A DNA stretch of 64,000 bases from Rugalucina vietnamica (GCA_964017185.1 OZ024878.1:4154151-4218150); one strand, 5' to 3'. Shown: positions 9,278-18,567, counted from the first letter of the stretch. The notes: a model not told the origin generated them from the letters alone. A program made the numbers and translations.

Positions 9278-10574
9278 GGACCAGTCTCCATAAGGGGGTT
9301 TTGGTGGTACCTGAATATTTGAATAATATTTTGGTAGCATATAGCTACATAAAGAGGACATGCACTGGTGGAAAGTTTGAGTTGAACGGGCTTTTGGTTT
9401 GGTAGTTATGGGAAATTAAAGTGGGTGGGGTAATTCCATACCTGTTTTACCTGAAGGAGAAAATCATCAATTTTCATTATTTTTATAAAGTGTGGGCAAA
9501 AAGTTTTATCATACAATGAAAGGACGTTAGTCACATAGTAGATTGGTATAAGGATTAATTATGTGCCCCTGAAAATTACTGAAAAATATTACATTGATAC
9601 CAGGTCTTGAATTATGAGTATTTTTTATCGACCAACTTTGCCAAAAACATGAACACGTCTCTACAAAGCTACATAATCAAACCATATTTTGAGGAAATAT
9701 TGTACAATGCTTGTGTATTGCAAAATTATGGGGATTTTTGTGTAGCTCAGTTAAATTATGACTTATGTGCCCTTGAATGCCAGAATCTGACATGAAAATG
9801 TAAAAAATGTGTAAGTTTTTGATTAAAGTTTCACTAGTTGTGTATATCTCATGAATCAGCCATCACAAACCATTCATATTTGGAATATAGGTACCCTATA
9901 GAGTTTGCTTTCTTTCCATGTGTGCTGACCCCAGGTTCCATGCCCGGGGATTGGGCTAAAGGTCAAAATCTAGGTCACCTTTAAAATGTGTTGTTTTCAA
10001 TGTTAATGTTTCTTCTCTAACTCCATATCTTAAAGCCAATCATACGAATGTGCTCTTATTTGGATCATATATGCGCGGTAGAGTTTGCTTTCATTGCATG
10101 ACACCATATCCTAGGTACCATCTCCAGGGGTGGGCCTACAGGTCACAATCTAGGACACAAACAATTTTTGTAAGTATATAACATGTCCACAGTCTAGTCA
10201 AAAAGAATTCATACATAGACCTTGTAAAGTTCGGACTTGAGGGTCAATGTGTGGGGATGAGGCTAGAGGTCAAAATCTAGAACTTCTCAAAAATGTATTT
10301 TTTTATACTTTTCCAAACAGATAGGTCTTAAGATCCTTGGTTTGATGTTCCTTTATATAGAACTTGGCCTGTAGAATTTGATGATAAACCCATAGTCAGA
10401 TCTATATGCTCATTTTCATTCAGTTGATCGAGGGAAGACTGACATATTTCAAATGAATCCATTGTCAAATGGTGCGTCGTTTGTCTGACTTATTGCCTGT
10501 GACTTTTTGTTGCAACCTATTGGGTGACTATGTTTAACGAAAGTGCATGGAATATGCATACTCTGAGCAATGTT

Positions 10575-10908
10575 AAGGAAAAGGTGCAAGTAGGCAACAA
10601 TCAGGGAAAGGCGCAATCAGAAAGAGAAAATATCCCTTTCCAAAAACCGAGGTGGGGGGGGGGGGGGGGAATTAACAATCAGGCCCTTATACATGTACCA
10701 TGCAGACATATCGTAAGCCGAATTAGGCTGTTTTCCCAATAGGTGGCCACTCAGTTACCTAACCTTAACTTAAAATATGAAAACATACATAAGGCGTAAA
10801 CAGCACAAATAGTTTTAACACCAAGACAATAAGACAATAAGAACCAACACAGAAGTATCGCCTTGGAACAGTCGTAATAATAAATTCCTGGCGGGCTTAA
10901 ATCGATTA
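10575..10908. repeat. Family B dispersed repeat, copy 1
   Basis: It shares, in order, GTGCAAGTAGGCAACAATCA, GCGCAATCAGAAAGAGA, CCAAAAACCGAGGTGGG, ACATACATAAGGCG, CAGAAGTATCGCCTTGGAAC and GGCGGGCTTAAA with copies at 16111-16350 and 22810-23060. A run of 16 G (10654-10669) sits in it. Confidence 0.75.
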
Positions 10909-11378
10909 TACAGGTATTTAACCTCACCCTCAGCTTCTGCAGTGGTTCACAACATTAAGAACCTGCTTTATGTGTTTGGCTATATATAATCCTTTTCCTA
11001 ACTCAGCATTTAAAGCAAAATAAACACTTAACACTCATATCAATGAACTAAAAAAAGTATCTTTAGAGGCACAAATTGCCTTGAGAGGCACGTATAACCC
11101 CGGCTGGAGGCCCTTCCCCCCATCTCTGATCTTTTCCAGACATGTTCACCCCTGACACACTGAAACTCAATTCCCAAATCAAAGAGAGAACCCTCAACAA
11201 GTGCATTTTAGAAATGTACATTTGCAATTAGCACTTTGCTTACAACCATGGGGGAGTGTGGTAAAATGACATATCCATTTTAGAGCAGTATACAGAGATA
11301 TCTTGTATATTCTTTCTAGGACTTGAGGGTCAGGTCCTTGGTCCTAGATAGAAAATGAAAATAGAATGCCATTCTTCG

Positions 11379-11423
<45 letters not shown>

Positions 11424-11424
11424 T
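11379..11424. repeat. (AAT)n microsatellite
   Basis: About 15 perfect AAT units. Confidence 0.95.
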
Positions 11425-12602
11425 AAGATGCCCTAGATTTTGACCTCTAGCCCTACACTGGGCATGCATCCTAGAGTCTGATTTCATAGTAACAAAGCAA
11501 ACCTAATGGAGTACCTATGGTCCAAGCATGAATGATTTCTGAACGAAGTTGTAAAGAAAAGTAAAGAAAATACAATTTTTAAGAAGTTCTAGATTTTGAC
11601 CTCTAGCTCCATCCTCACACATGGACCTTCGAGTCCGAACTTTACAGGGTATCTATAGTTTAAGTATGAATTGTCTTTGACTTAGACTGTGGATGTCATG
11701 ATATAGACTTACAGAAAATTGTTCATGATACTTACACTGTATATATTATAAAGGTATCCTAGATTTTGATACTGTAGCCCCACCCCTGGAGATGGTACCT
11801 AGGGCATGGTGGCATGCAATACAATATGATATAAATAAGAACACATTGTTTTTAAGATATGGAGTTAGAGAAGAAACATTTACATTGTAAACCACACATT
11901 TAAAAGGTGACCTAGATTTTGACCTTTAGCCCTATCCCCGGGCATGGACCCTGGGGCGAACTCATGAAAAGAAAGCCAACTCTTTAGGGTACCTATGGTC
12001 TTAACATGAATGGTTTGTGATGGCTGATTCATGAGATATACACAATTAGTGAAACTTTAACCAAAAACACACATTTTTACATTTTCATGTCAGATTCTGG
12101 CATTCAAGGGCACATAACTCATTAATTAACTAAGCTACACAAAAATCCGCATAATTCTGCAATACCCAATCATCGGACAATATTTCCTCAAAATATGGTT
12201 GGATTATGTAGCTTTGTAGAGACGTGTTCATGTTTTTGGCAAAGTTGGTCGATATAAAATACTCAAAATTCAAGACCTGGTATCAATATATCATTTTTCG
12301 GTACTTTTTAAGGGCACATAATTAATCTTCATACCAATCTACAATGTGACTAACGTCCTTTCATTGTGTGATAAAACTTTTTACCCACACTTTATAGAAA
12401 TAATGAAAATTGATGATTTTCTCCTTTAGGTAAAACAGGTATGGAATTACCCCACCCACTTTAATTTCACATAACTACCAAACCAAAAGCCCGTTCAACT
12501 CAAACTTTCCACCAGTGCATGTCCTCTTCATGTGGCTGTATGCTACTAAAATATTATTCAAATATTCAGGTACCACCAAAACCCCCTTATGGAGACTGGT
12601 CC

Positions 12603-12748
12603 TTTCGGATTTAAGAAGAAGATAAATTGTACTAACGTGTAGCGAAAACAAAGGCGCTGACCAGCTTCGCAATTACTGCGAAGCTGATCTGCGCCTTTGT
12701 TTTCGCGCATAGGCAACAATCCGGTTTTCTCACGATGCGGCTCGCATG
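12603..12748. mobile_element. Right piece of the split family A MITE
   Basis: It continues from 9277. TTTCGGATTTAAG, then AGCGAAAACAAAGGCGCTGA, the central AGCTTCGC/GCGAAGCT palindrome, GCGCCTTTGTTTTCGC and the terminus CGGTTTTCTCACGATGCGGC all match family A. Confidence 0.8.
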
Positions 12749-12807
12749 TTAAAATGGATGTTGGTTCGCTGGTTCTAGAGACTTTTGAAAGACTTTTATA
12801 ATATAAT

Positions 12808-12999
12808 TGAACCACAGCATCAGAAAACAAACAATTTGCATGTGTAACTGCGAAGCGGATCAGCGCCGTTGTTTTCGCAGTTCCGCTACTTTCTAAATCC
12901 GAAATTTCCAGTTTCTAGCCATCTGTACCTGTACAGCTCGGTGTGTGTAAGACCTGTTCGGAAACATCATTGTTGGTTTTCTCATGACATGGCTCATAT
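12808..12999. mobile_element. Family A MITE copy, internally deleted
   Basis: Left end ATCAGAAAACAAACAATTTG and right end TTGTTGGTTTTCTCATGACA pair as inverted repeats. The inner landmarks ACTTTCTAAATCCGAAATTT, CTGTACAGCTCGGTGTGTG and GACCTGTTCGGAAACATCAT are present. It lies 59 bp from the previous copy. Confidence 0.75.
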
Positions 13000-13185
13000 G
13001 GTTATGTTAGCCATATATGGAACATGGACTTCGTAAAAGAGAAAAAACATTAATTTTCAGCATAACTTTATTGCACTTTGTGTGGATAAGCCTCTTCATG
13101 AAGTGACATGCATTGTATGTCTCACCAAGTCCCAAAGTTATAAAACATTTTGTCATGCTCAACTCCGCTAACTTATCCTGCTCCA

Positions 13186-13345
13186 ACAACAATTGTTGGC
13201 ATTCACCAGGAAAACATATCCGTGACATGTTTACCCCCTTATACCCCACTTTTATATAGCAAAACTAGGGTATGCAGGGGTATACCTATTTCTGCTTCAA
13301 AACATGGGTTGTGGGTACTCGTTAGAACCGTCTCTGGGGCCACAC
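13186..13345. repeat. Family H repeat, reverse-oriented copy
   Basis: It contains CAGGAAAACATATCCGTGAC, ATACCCCACTTTTATATAGC and GGGTTGTGGGTACTCGTTAG, matching the 5633-5815 copy on the opposite strand. Only half of the hairpin remains. I see nothing notable in 13000-13185. Confidence 0.7.
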
Positions 13346-13572
13346 TGTTCCATGGTCAACAGCTAAAATCATGCTGAGACCTCAATGGTCAACAGCAAAG
13401 ACCATGTTAGTTATCCTAACTACACTGTTCCACGGTCGGGAGCTAAGACCATGTTGAGACTGTCAGTTATCCTAACTACACTGTTCCACGGTCCACAGCT
13501 AAGACCATGTTGAGACTGTCGTTATCCTAACTACACTGTTCCACGGTCCACAGCTAACATCATGCTGAGACT
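13342..13572. repeat. ~55-bp tandem repeat, about four units
   Basis: CACTGTTCCACGGTC begins near 13342, 13423, 13479 and 13534. Each unit continues AGCTAAGACCATGTTGAGAC and TTATCCTAACTA. The first unit is extended and diverged. The array is broken at its right end by the MITE at 13573. Confidence 0.85.
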
Positions 13573-13771
13573 GGTGAGCCTTAAGACTTACTAATTTCCC
13601 GCGGTACAACGTATAACAGGGCCCAGTTGTTAAAAATTAACGATGTTGTTTGTTAACGATTCGTTAAAATTTCAAATGGCAATATTACAAATACACTGTT
13701 ATTTTTTGTTGAAAAATTTGAGAATTGCTATACGTTGTACCGCGGGAAATTAGTAAGTCTTAAGGCTCACC
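13573..13771. mobile_element. 199-bp MITE with perfect 43-bp terminal inverted repeats
   Basis: The left terminus is GGTGAGCCTTAAGACTTACT, continuing to CCCGCGGTACAACGTATA. The right terminus is its exact complement over 43 bp. The interior is AT-rich and non-coding. It interrupts the ~55-bp tandem array. No clear target duplication is seen. Perfect arms suggest a recent insertion. Confidence 0.88.
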
Positions 13772-13975
13772 TTTATGGGTAAATAACAAAACGTTATTGA
13801 AAATGACGAGATCAAAGCGTAGATATTCATATGTTAGAAGAGGATATCAAATTTCAATTTTGCTTTTAACATTTTATAACTTCAACTTCTTAATTACACT
13901 CAGCCATTCCTCGACAGAATCAATGTGGACCTCCACCGACCATGTCTTAAAAGACACTGCTCAGTTATATCAAAG

Positions 13976-14176
13976 GAAGCGCGGTGGCGTAGTGGTAGAG
14001 CGGACTCCGAATCGAGAGATTCTGGGTTCGATCCCACAAGCGGCACCGTGTTGTGTCTTTGAGCAAGACACATTAACTCCCTACAGTACTGGATAAACCC
14101 AGGAAGCGTTGGCTCCGTCCCGACATGACTGAAAAATTGTTGACGGGACGGGACGTTCAGCCTCAATACAAACAAA
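13976..14176 (+). mobile_element. tRNA-derived SINE with V-SINE-like core
   Basis: Box A TGGCGTAGTGG (13985-13995) and box B GGTTCGATCCC (14035-14045) are 39 bp apart. They are followed by TTTGAGCAAGACACATTAAC, the core motif shared by many animal V-SINE/core-SINE families, and a tail of GGACGTTCAGCCTCAATACA then AACAAACA. The acceptor stem does not pair, so it is not a functional tRNA gene. The 5' edge is approximate. Confidence 0.75.
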
Positions 14177-14374
14177 CATTAGTATCATCGCATTTGCTAC
14201 CACAGAACCTCCGCTCGCTCTTTGGCTAATTCATATAAATTGCCACGTGAATTGGATTTGCCGGTTTACATGAAAAACCTTTGGAATCACAGTGTCACCC
14301 TGGTCCGTCATTACGTACAGGAAATTAAAGCAACGTATATGTAACTAAAGCGCAACGTATAGTTTCTTAAAAAA

Positions 14375-14401
14375 ATGGCGGATTTTTGTGGACACGAATC
14401 G
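14375..14401 (+). other. Candidate first coding exon in left arm (MADFCGHES | GTGAGT)
   Basis: ATG in a purine context (AAAAAATGG) opens nine codons reading MADFCGHES, followed immediately by a strong GTGAGTAAG splice donor. The same sequence, base for base, is in the right arm on the - strand. If it is used, each arm would drive transcription inward. Without splicing the frame ends soon. No acceptor partner is identified. Confidence 0.35.
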
Positions 14402-14825
14402 GTGAGTAAGATTTGTTTATTGATTCTGATGTTCCTTTTTTGTTTATCTTAATCAAACACACCTTACGGACCAGCAAAACTATTGTGTTATTTGCCTCGA
14501 TCGGTACATTCTGCAGGAAATCACCCATTTAAGTATAATGTTCGACACCCTTAGACAGCTGATTGCCAAATCGTGTGTTTTGAACTTCTCCGAGAAGAAA
14601 ACCTTATATTGTGGTCAAAGTTCGATGGTAAATGGGTTGATTTTTGATGTCGAACATAGATACTGACCTAATAAGACGATCTGGCCAAAAAAAAATTTCA
14701 AATGTCCTTTGGTAGCGAAATTATTAATGATTTTTCGTTACAACGCATTCGACACCTAAAACGGTACAACGAAAAAACAACTAAAACGTTCTAATTTGGG
14801 TAAAATAAACCTTATTACGATACTG

Positions 14826-15487
14826 TATGTAACATTCTTTGTTACTATAGCGTTTTATTTCATCCAAAGTTTTCATTTGTATACTTTTATCTCAAGATTT
14901 GCTGATATAGCTCACAGGTTAAACCCTAAAACATTAAAATAGGCATCAAAACCATCATATGAAGCCAAACTCGAGTTTTATGGCGACTTAATGTTTATAT
15001 TTAAGAAAATTTTGGATAAGAGTAATGAAAAGACAAAATCTGATCATTTTGCTGTTAAATTTAAAAAAAGATAGTCAATCGATATCGAAGAATCGGTTGA
15101 ATTTAATGCAATATTCTGCATGCTTAGTTTTTAATCCAGATACGGTAAAAAACTTTACTTTCCTCTTTTAAGTGCACGCCGGTGGGTGCATGGGCCCTAA
15201 GACTCAATGACGGTACAGAACTAAAGCTGTCTTTGTCTGTTATAAGCTTTGCCACATTCATCACACTGATGCATTCTGGTCTGAAATACAGTAAAACAAC
15301 TTAACATTTAGGCTTAGTATAGGTAAACATTTAGTTTTGATGGCTATTTGGGTTCTAGATAGTTGTACAGTTTCCTGTCATCTCGGCCCATGAAGCCTAG
15401 GGCCAAACTCTGGGGCTTTGTCCTTGCTGTAAATGACCTAGTGCATGATATTAAGGCTACATTAACTCCGTTAACTGCTATAATAAA
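14826..15487. other. Anonymous interior of the long-TIR element
   Basis: AT-rich sequence. I recognise no gene, repeat or RNA. Confidence 0.5.
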
Positions 15488-15656
15488 CAGTGGCGGATTT
15501 AGAGGGGGTTCGGGGGGTTCGAACCCCCCCCCCCCCCCATGGGATCAAATTATTTCATTTTCATGGAGAAATTTCAGAAAAGTTAGGTTAATATAGGAAA
15601 ACGAACCCCCTTTGTAAATTTGAACCCCCCTTCCAGAAATCCTGGATCGGCCCCTG
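15488..15656. mobile_element. hAT-type MITE (169 bp)
   Basis: The left end CAGTGGCGGATTTAGAGGGG and the right end, read inward, CAGGGGCCGATCCAGGATTT are diverged inverted repeats. They are of the CAGGGGCGGATCCAG type that is widespread among animal hAT non-autonomous elements. It includes a 15-C run (15524-15538). No exact 8-bp duplication could be seen, so the superfamily call is tentative. Confidence 0.65.
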
Positions 15657-16110
15657 TATAAACAGCATCTGGATTTTTTCTGAAATATGAATGAAATATG
15701 AATGAAGCCATGAAACGTGAAATTGCAATTTGCAATTTTGCATGCATCACTCATTTTCCAGAACACAATCCGAGATGCTGTCAGCAGTTAATATATGCCA
15801 TGTATAGCCTCCACACCATTCACTAGGTCGCTCATTGCAACAGCAAAGTAAAACCTTTAACTCCAAAACACGGAAACAGAATCTAAATCCTTCGGGCAAT
15901 ATTACCTGTCTTGGGTTAACTAATCGTCAGGTCACCCTCGCCCAAGAGCAACAATTGTATAGGCCTATTGTTCATTATGAGCAGCATCATGAGTAAACCG
16001 GTTTTTTTTTTTGTTTTGTTTTTTTTGTGTGTGTGTTATGCAAAGCTCAAAGGCGCAGATCAGTTGTGCATAAACTGAGAAGTTCAAAGGCGCCGATCAA
16101 CAGATCTTAG

Positions 16111-16350
16111 AAAAAGGTACAAGTAGGCAAAGATCAGGAAAAGGCGCAATCAGAAAGAGATTCCCACTCCAAAAACCGAGGTGGGAAAAAACCAAACTAA
16201 CAATCAGGCTCTTATACCATGAGATGCATACATAAGGCGCCAACAGCACAAAAAATTTTAAACAGCAAGACATAAAACAAAAATAACCACCACAGAAGTA
16301 TCGCCTTGGAACGATCAGTAACACAAAGTTACTGGCGGGCTTAAACCGGT
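16111..16350. repeat. Family B dispersed repeat, copy 2
   Basis: It matches 10575-10908 but lacks about 90 bp of the middle (between TCTTATACCATGAGATGCAT and ACATAAGGCG). It is preceded by fragments resembling family A (AAAGGCGCAGATCAGTTGTG near 16050). The stretch 15657-16110 otherwise shows only T-rich and GT tracts. Confidence 0.75.
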
Positions 16351-17035
16351 TTTAGAAGCTGATCAGCTCCGTTTTTTGCTTGGCGCGACAGCGTCAAGCA
16401 ATTGAAACGGAACGAGGATTTCTCCTAAATCTGTGGGGTTTTTCCTTCAGTCTGTGGGGTTTCCCTTTGACATCCAGGGGCCTGGTTCCAGTCGCAATGT
16501 TTTGTTACACTTCTTGTATAATAAAGCAATTGAAGACGGAAACCAGACATGCTCTCCGCATTTTTAATAGGAATTGTGGGAAGAATGACGTACTTGGATC
16601 TAACGTTAAACATTTGGCTAGCGTTCTGGACGGATAATGCTAAAACCCGGAACTTTGTCCTAGGTCTGACCAAGTACGAAAGCTTGAAATCCACCGTAGC
16701 GAGGAAGTGTTCATGACCGATGCGATCCATCGAGTTACCGAAAAACTCCACAAACCTACGAAAAACCACAATACACGGACAAATAATGGTATATACAGAC
16801 TAGCCAAGCTTTCCTTTTAACAAGGAAAATTTATTTAATTTATAGACAGAGGAATCCCTTATTTTCTCCAAATAAAATATGCGAGTTCTTTAATTGTACA
16901 ACACGTTTGTATTTGATCTGGTCGAGAACACCGAAGACAGAATGTGGAAGTCAGTTTTGACCACCTCTTAAAGTGTTCTCTACATGCATGACCATATAAG
17001 GTAAACCACTAAAAGTCAATGACAAAAGACAATGT
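16351..17035. other. Anonymous spacer
   Basis: Overlapping open frames exist on both strands (about 16380-16769), but neither resembles a known protein. I see no repeat structure. Confidence 0.5.
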
Positions 17036-17095
17036 ACAGTGTTATGTCCCATCGCACCACTCATTCATTCGAGATTATCTATGATGCGTAGCTTC

Positions 17096-17103
17096 TATAA
17101 ATA
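17096..17103 (+). promoter_or_regulatory. TATA box in TRIM LTR
   Basis: TATAAATA, 56 bp into the LTR. It would place a Pol II start near 17125-17130, within the LTR as expected for the U3/R border. The 3' LTR copy is at 17446-17453. Confidence 0.6.
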
Positions 17104-17166
17104 GCACAGCTATTCGATACAATGTATCATACAAGTACAATCTCTGACATTCTGCGTCAGGGAGTC

Positions 17167-17238
17167 GACTCTTTGGCTCAGTGGTTAGAGCATTGGATTT
17201 CTACCCCGGCGGTTCGGGTTCGAATCCCATCTGGGACG
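17167..17238 (+). other. tRNA-Arg(UCU)-like sequence with Pol III boxes inside the LTR
   Basis: Box A TGGCTCAGTGG is at 17174-17184 and box B GGTTCGAATCC at 17217-17227, both matching consensus, 32 bp apart. The D-arm pairs (GCTC/GAGC) and the anticodon-loop region reads TTGGATTTCTAC, as in tRNA-Arg(UCU). The acceptor and anticodon stems do not pair, so it is not a working tRNA. A run of seven T (17244-17250) follows as a potential Pol III terminator. The identical copy in the 3' LTR is at 17517-17588. Confidence 0.75.
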
Positions 17239-17296
17239 TGGGATTTTTTTCAAGCTATGCATCACTTCTTAGTTACGAATTTTCATATTCGTAAGA

Positions 17297-17314
17297 TGGG
17301 GGCTCGTCCGGGAT
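17297..17314 (+). promoter_or_regulatory. Primer binding site, tRNA-Pro type
   Basis: TGGGGGCTCGTCCGGGAT is the exact 18-nt complement of the conserved 3' end of eukaryotic tRNA-Pro, the primer class also used by gammaretroviruses and some metaviruses. It abuts the LTR directly. Confidence 0.9.
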
Positions 17315-17389
17315 GGACCATTTGAGTCATACAGTCATTAAAATGACATTCGCGTAATCATAAATGATTACTTTCTCGAAATGGGGGTG

Positions 17390-17646
17390 TGTTATGTCCC
17401 ATCGCACCACTCATTCATTCGAGATTATCTATGATGCGTAGCTTCTATAAATAGCACAGCTATTCGATACAATGTATCATACAAGTACAATCTCTGACAT
17501 TCTGCGTCAGGGAGTCGACTCTTTGGCTCAGTGGTTAGAGCATTGGATTTCTACCCCGGCGGTTCGGGTTCGAATCCCATCTGGGACGTGGGATTTTTTT
17601 CAAGCTATGCATCACTTCTTAGTTACGAATTTTCATATTCGTAAGA
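17390..17646 (+). repeat. TRIM 3' LTR
   Basis: Base-for-base copy of 17040-17296, offset 350. It is followed by the ACAG duplication. Confidence 0.9.
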
Positions 17647-17830
17647 ACAGGTAGTTATCTTATTCACATAAATAAAAGGTATGCCATGTAGTGAACCAGA
17701 ACACTCAGGGTCAAAATCCATGAATTAAGGGGGATGGTCCGGTAGTTTCTGATTGAAAAAATGGGTCGAGCTGACATAGCCGAGACTTACTTGGACAAGA
17801 AAATTTGGATCGAGGTGACTCGGAACCCAT

Positions 17831-17901
<71 letters not shown>
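17831..17901. repeat. (ATT)n microsatellite
   Basis: About 23 units. On the - strand it reads as a poly-Asn frame with no biological meaning. Confidence 0.95.
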
Positions 17902-17903
<2 letters not shown>

Positions 17904-18456
17904 TGCCTATGCAATTGTAAAGTTTTTTTCTCACCTGTAAAACAATGATTTTCAGTTATAATTCTGAATTTTTTTTAATTTTGCACAAGAAATAGATTGT
18001 GGGCAGACATTAAGAGGATCTAACTGAGTCCATAGTATCGTAATAAGGTTTATTTTACACAAATTAGAACGTTTTAGTTGTTTATTCGTTGTACCGTTTT
18101 AGGTGTCGAATGCGTTGTAACGAAAAATCATTAATAATTTCGCTATCAAAGGACATTTGAATTTTTTTTTTGGCCAGATCGTCTTATTAGGTCAGTATCT
18201 ATGTTCGACATCAAAAATCAACCCATTTACCATCGAACTTTGACCACAATATAAGGTTTTCTTCTCGGTGAAGTTCAAAACACACGATTTGGCAATCAGC
18301 TGTCTAAGGGTGTCGAACATTATACTTAAATGGGTGATTTCCTGCAGAATGTACCGATCGAGGCAAATAACACAATAGTTTTGCTGGTCCGTAAGGTGTG
18401 TTTGATTAAGATAAACAAAAAAGGAACATCAGAATCAATAAACAAATCTTACTCAC

Positions 18457-18483
18457 CGATTCGTGTCCACAAAAATCCGCCAT
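18457..18483 (-). other. Candidate first coding exon in right arm (mirror copy)
   Basis: This is the reverse-strand duplicate of the left-arm ATG and nine codons, with the donor at 18451-18456. The two copies point toward each other across the 3.2-kb interior. Confidence 0.35.
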
Positions 18484-18567
18484 TTTTTTAAGAAACTATA
18501 CGTTGCGCTTTAGTTACATATACGTTGCTTTAATTTCCTGTACGTAATGACGGACCAGGGTGAGTGT

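Larger units (their letters stand above)
10311..11555. other. Loop of the foldback element
   Basis: It holds an inserted family B repeat (10575-10908), anonymous sequence (10909-11378), an (AAT)n microsatellite, and one extra arm-type tandem subunit (~11425-11555) that has no partner on the left. No coding region is recognised. Confidence 0.6.
9278..12602. mobile_element. 3.3-kb foldback element with ~1.03-kb inverted arms
   Basis: The left arm (9278-~10310) and right arm (~11556-12602) are reverse complements, roughly 90% similar by eye at the outer ends. The left starts GGACCAGTCTCCATAAGGGG; the right ends with its complement. The outer ~400 bp are unique. The inner parts contain tandem subunits of ~150-170 bp, each with CTAGATTTTGACCTYTAGCC and GGTACCTATGGTC motifs (right side near 11432, 11588, 11759, 11909). 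Long inverted repeats built partly of tandem subunits are the hallmark of Foldback-type transposons. No transposase frame is visible. Both flanks are the two parts of one family A MITE, joined AAA|TTT with no target duplication. Confidence 0.8.
17040..17296 (+). repeat. TRIM 5' LTR
   Basis: 257 bp beginning TGTTATGTCCC and ending TTCGTAAGA. It contains a TATA box, then a tRNA-like box A/box B pair and a T7 run. The 58-codon frame across it (containing LAQWLEHW) is the usual fortuitous translation of a tRNA-like sequence, not a protein. Confidence 0.9.
17040..17646 (+). mobile_element. TRIM: 607-bp miniature LTR retrotransposon with tRNA-like LTRs
   Basis: Two direct repeats of 257 bp (17040-17296 and 17390-17646) are identical by eye and flanked by ACAG on both sides (17036-17039, 17647-17650). 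They enclose only 93 bp. The internal segment begins, with no spacer, at an exact primer binding site for tRNA-Pro. It ends in the purine-rich GAAATGGGGG just before the second repeat. LTRs start TG but end GA rather than CA. No gag or pol is present, so it must be mobilised in trans by an autonomous LTR element. Identical LTRs mean a very recent insertion. Confidence 0.9.
14296..18562. mobile_element. 4.27-kb element with 530-bp, ~99% identical terminal inverted repeats and 5-bp duplication
   Basis: The left arm 14296-14825 and right arm 18034-18562 are reverse complements, with about five differences found by eye. Both ends begin CACCCTGGTCCGTCATTACG reading inward. AGTGT lies directly outside both ends (14291-14295 and 18563-18567). 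A 5-bp duplication together with termini of the form CACNNTG are features of the Transib/RAG-like superfamily of DNA transposons. This classification is inference, as no transposase is seen. The interior (14826-18033) holds unrelated insertions: a hAT-like MITE, a family B repeat, a TRIM and an (ATT)n tract. Confidence 0.8.

Noticed and set aside
14288-14294. Canonical RSS heptamer CACAGTG beside the long-TIR element
   Set aside because: It lies outside the element and is built from flank plus target duplication. The right side does not show it as part of the terminus, and no nonamer is seen. The Transib/RAG idea rests on the CACNNTG ends and 5-bp duplication only.
16380-16769. Overlapping 85- and 114-codon frames on opposite strands
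   Set aside because: No recognisable domain, no exon signals, and each is the shadow of the other. Open length is within chance for this composition.
17167-17238. Genuine tRNA-Arg gene
   Set aside because: The acceptor stem (GACTCTT against TCTGGGA) and the anticodon stem do not pair. Only the promoter boxes and D-arm are intact.
17122-17654. Two identical 58-60-codon frames containing DSLAQWLEHWISTPAVRV
   Set aside because: This is translation of the tRNA-like box A/box B sequence in the LTRs, a familiar spurious peptide in animal annotations.
17725-17934. Poly-asparagine protein on the minus strand
   Set aside because: It is an (ATT)n microsatellite read as AAT codons.
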